This document shows, piece by piece, positions 62,305 to 64,000 of a DNA stretch of 64,000 bases. The position numbers and the translations under genes were made by a program. Every line of letters starts with the position of its first letter. Positions within the stretch are counted from its first letter, which is position 1. Below the pieces are notes generated by a model that had not been told where the DNA came from, made no database searches, and saw only the letters and a list, made by a program, of their open reading frames with translations. The stretch comes from Paenibacillus terrigena DSM 21567 (lineage in GTDB: Bacteria; Bacillota; Bacilli; Paenibacillales; Paenibacillaceae): positions 186,001-250,000 of the forward strand of contig NZ_KB895416.1 of NCBI RefSeq assembly GCF_000374845.1, written 5' to 3'.

Positions 62305-63486
62305 TTGTCGAACACGTTACATGAGACATTGCAGAGCAGCTTTTTACAATATTATGGTCCGAGCGATCAAGCGATCCAGTGGTTCCATGCCCCTGGTCGC
62401 GTGAATTTGATCGGTGAGCATATTGACTACAACGGTGGGTTCGTGTTCCCGGCCGCATTACAGTTCGGAACCACATTGTGTATTCGCCCGCGTACGGATC
62501 GTAAGATCGTGATGCGATCAACGAACTTCGATGGCACAAGTGAAATCGCATTAGATGCGCTTCCAGCGTCTAAATCGAATGCGTGGACAGATTATCCGAC
62601 AGGGGTCGTTGTTACGCTGCAGGAAGCTGGATATCCGATTACGAAGGGGTATGAGATGCTCTTCCACGGGGAGATTCCGAATGGCTCAGGACTTTCCTCA
62701 TCGGCTTCGATTGAAGTGGTTACGATGTATGCATTATTATCGCTTGAAGGTCACAAGACGGACCGTAAAGAAATTGCGGTGTTATCACAGAAGGTGGAGA
62801 ATCAATTCGTCGGCGTGAATTGCGGCATTATGGATCAATTTGCGGTTGCGAATGGACGCAAGGATCATGCGATACTGCTCAATTGTGATACGCTCGAAGA
62901 GAAGCTTGTTCCTTTCCAAGCTGGACAGTATAAGCTGGTGATCGGGAATACGAAGAAGCGCAGAGGATTGGTGGATTCCAAATATAATGAACGCCGCCAA
63001 GAATGTGATGAAGCCGTTGCAATTCTAGCACAGCATGTGCCAGGGCTGAAATTACTCTGCGAATTGTCGAGCGAAGCATTTGAGCCGATTGCTCACCATA
63101 TTACGAACGAGACTGTGCGCAACCGTGCACGTCATGCAATTGAAGAGAACGATCGCGTATTGCAATCGGTGGCGTACTTAACGAACGACGATCTCGTGAA
63201 TTTTGGTCTATTGATGCAAGCTTCGCATAACTCATTGCGGGATCTCTATGAAGTAAGCTGCTTTGAATTGGATGTCATGGTCGAAGAAGCATTGAAAGTG
63301 CCAGGTGTGCTAGGCGCACGGATGACGGGCGCAGGCTTCGGCGGATGTACCGTAGCGCTTGTTCATGAGGATCAAGTAGAGAAATTCATTCAACAGGTTG
63401 GCGAAGTCTACGAGCAGAAGACAGGGATCCAAGGGGAATTCTATGTGTGTGATGTAGGGAATGGCGTCGAGCAATTGATTAAATAA
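62305..63486 (+). CDS. galK: Galactokinase
   Basis: GalK phosphorylates galactose in the first step of the Leloir pathway. The 393-residue GHMP kinase has the galactokinase signature [18 protein letters not shown] loop [11 protein letters not shown], catalytic Asp in [13 protein letters not shown], and the C-terminal [13 protein letters not shown]. It starts with TTG at 62305 behind GAAGGTGA. A TATACT at 62225-62230 could be its -10, without a clear -35. galE follows after 20 nt, and the divergent AraC gene is the likely regulator. galT would be expected beyond the window. Confidence 0.96.
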   Translation: MSNTLHETLQSSFLQYYGPSDQAIQWFHAPGRVNLIGEHIDYNGGFVFPAALQFGTTLCIRPRTDRKIVMRSTNFDGTSEIALDALPASKSNAWTDYPTGVVVTLQEAGYPITKGYEMLFHGEIPNGSGLSSSASIEVVTMYALLSLEGHKTDRKEIAVLSQKVENQFVGVNCGIMDQFAVANGRKDHAILLNCDTLEEKLVPFQAGQYKLVIGNTKKRRGLVDSKYNERRQECDEAVAILAQHVPGLKLLCELSSEAFEPIAHHITNETVRNRARHAIEENDRVLQSVAYLTNDDLVNFGLLMQASHNSLRDLYEVSCFELDVMVEEALKVPGVLGARMTGAGFGGCTVALVHEDQVEKFIQQVGEVYEQKTGIQGEFYVCDVGNGVEQLIK

Positions 63487-63506
63487 ATAGAGGGAGTGGA
63501 GAAACG

Positions 63507-64000
63507 ATGGCAGTATTGGTAACAGGCGGAGCAGGATATATTGGGTCACATACGGTAATGGAATTAGTCACACGCGGTGAGGACGTTGTCGTTGTCGATA
63601 ATTTATATCAAGGGCATCGCGGCGCGGTACGTGGCGGGAAATTGTACGAGGGGGATATTCGCGACCGTGATTTCCTTACGCAAGTGTTCCGTGAGAATCA
63701 GATTGATGCGGTGATTCATTTTGCAGCGAATTCCTTGGTTGGCGAGAGCATGCAGAATCCGGGCAAATACTACGACAATAATGTCTACGGTACACTGTGC
63801 TTGCTCGAAACGATGAATGCGTTCGGTGTGAAAAACATCGTATTCTCCTCGACAGCAGCGACGTATGGTGAACCGGAGAAGGTACCCATTGAAGAGACGG
63901 ATCGGACAGAGCCGACGAATGCGTATGGCGAGACAAAGCTTACCATGGAACGGATGATGCGTTGGTTCGATACGGCACACAGTATGAAATACGTGTCACT
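63507..64000 (+). CDS. galE: UDP-glucose 4-epimerase, partial at the window end
   Basis: The first 164 codons of GalE, which interconverts UDP-galactose and UDP-glucose. It opens with the NAD-binding [16 protein letters not shown], then [27 protein letters not shown], the catalytic serine/threonine segment [10 protein letters not shown], and [11 protein letters not shown] with the YxxxK pair. ATG at 63507 follows GAGGGAGTGGAG. The gene runs off the window at 64000. It is in the galK operon. Confidence 0.95.
   Translation, partial: MAVLVTGGAGYIGSHTVMELVTRGEDVVVVDNLYQGHRGAVRGGKLYEGDIRDRDFLTQVFRENQIDAVIHFAANSLVGESMQNPGKYYDNNVYGTLCLLETMNAFGVKNIVFSSTAATYGEPEKVPIEETDRTEPTNAYGETKLTMERMMRWFDTAHSMKYVS

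Overview
The window is a chromosomal segment of a spore-forming Firmicute, most likely Paenibacillus or a close relative. The evidence is strong Shine-Dalgarno sites, T-box leaders, a FapR operator, IreB, CymR and YtvI homologues, and moderate GC content. Its backbone follows the Bacillus subtilis relA-to-yrrR order as I remember it: relA, dtd, hisS, aspS, tcdA (yrvM), rarA, cymR, a cysteine desulfurase, a PRC-barrel gene (yrrD-like), yrrI, alaS, ireB, ruvX, yrzB, mltG, yrrN, yrrO and pbpI. No tRNA, rRNA, CRISPR array, phage or transposase gene was seen.

Layout. 1-10.3 kb: stringent response and tRNA genes, with a His-type T-box before hisS-aspS, a FapR-controlled fabH and rarA. A 56-codon ORF after dtd carries a spore-protease-like NEFASE site. 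10.3-16.8 kb: a CNNM/HlyC membrane protein behind an RBS-masking hairpin, two ROK genes (one truncated), a crcB fluoride-channel pair, an MFS transporter, and a lone FecE-like ATPase under a promoter that contains a Fur box.

16.9-27.9 kb is the main accessory island. It holds a two-component system plus lipoprotein, two paralogous solute-binding lipoproteins (one beside a polysaccharide deacetylase, one beside an amidase), two sugar-type ABC permeases and an HlyD-like adaptor. Three transcription units begin with the same roughly 110-bp terminator-plus-promoter cassette, which carries an 11-bp-spaced TACAA direct repeat. This looks like one regulon controlled by the adjacent OmpR-type regulator and directed at the cell wall or a wall-derived solute. 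No ATPase gene is present in it.

27.9-47 kb returns to the backbone: mnmA (inverted relative to B. subtilis), cymR, a cysteine desulfurase, a PRC-barrel protein, an AI-2E family protein, alaS, ireB-ruvX-yrzB, mltG, two U32 proteins, a chemoreceptor, pbpI and ytvI. The alaS T-box is separated from alaS by about 640 nt of GC-rich, hairpin-rich DNA with a long inverted repeat. A MITE-like element with GTTCAAAAAGT ends occurs as two full copies (40.4 and 60.2 kb, opposite orientation) and one 31-bp remnant after alaS.

47-64 kb: a deacetylase with a YkoP-like C-terminal domain, ilvD, an M1 metallopeptidase, and a tight five-gene operon (53.4-56.6 kb). That operon joins a Ser/Gly-rich membrane protein ending in Gly-Gly, a glutathionylspermidine-synthase-like ATP-grasp enzyme, a lipoprotein-like protein and a DUF350 membrane protein. 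It resembles the E. coli ygiB-ygiC and yjf clusters and is a good candidate for a poorly described membrane or peptide-modification system. A SNF2 helicase, a third deacetylase, an AraC regulator, galK and the start of galE complete the window.
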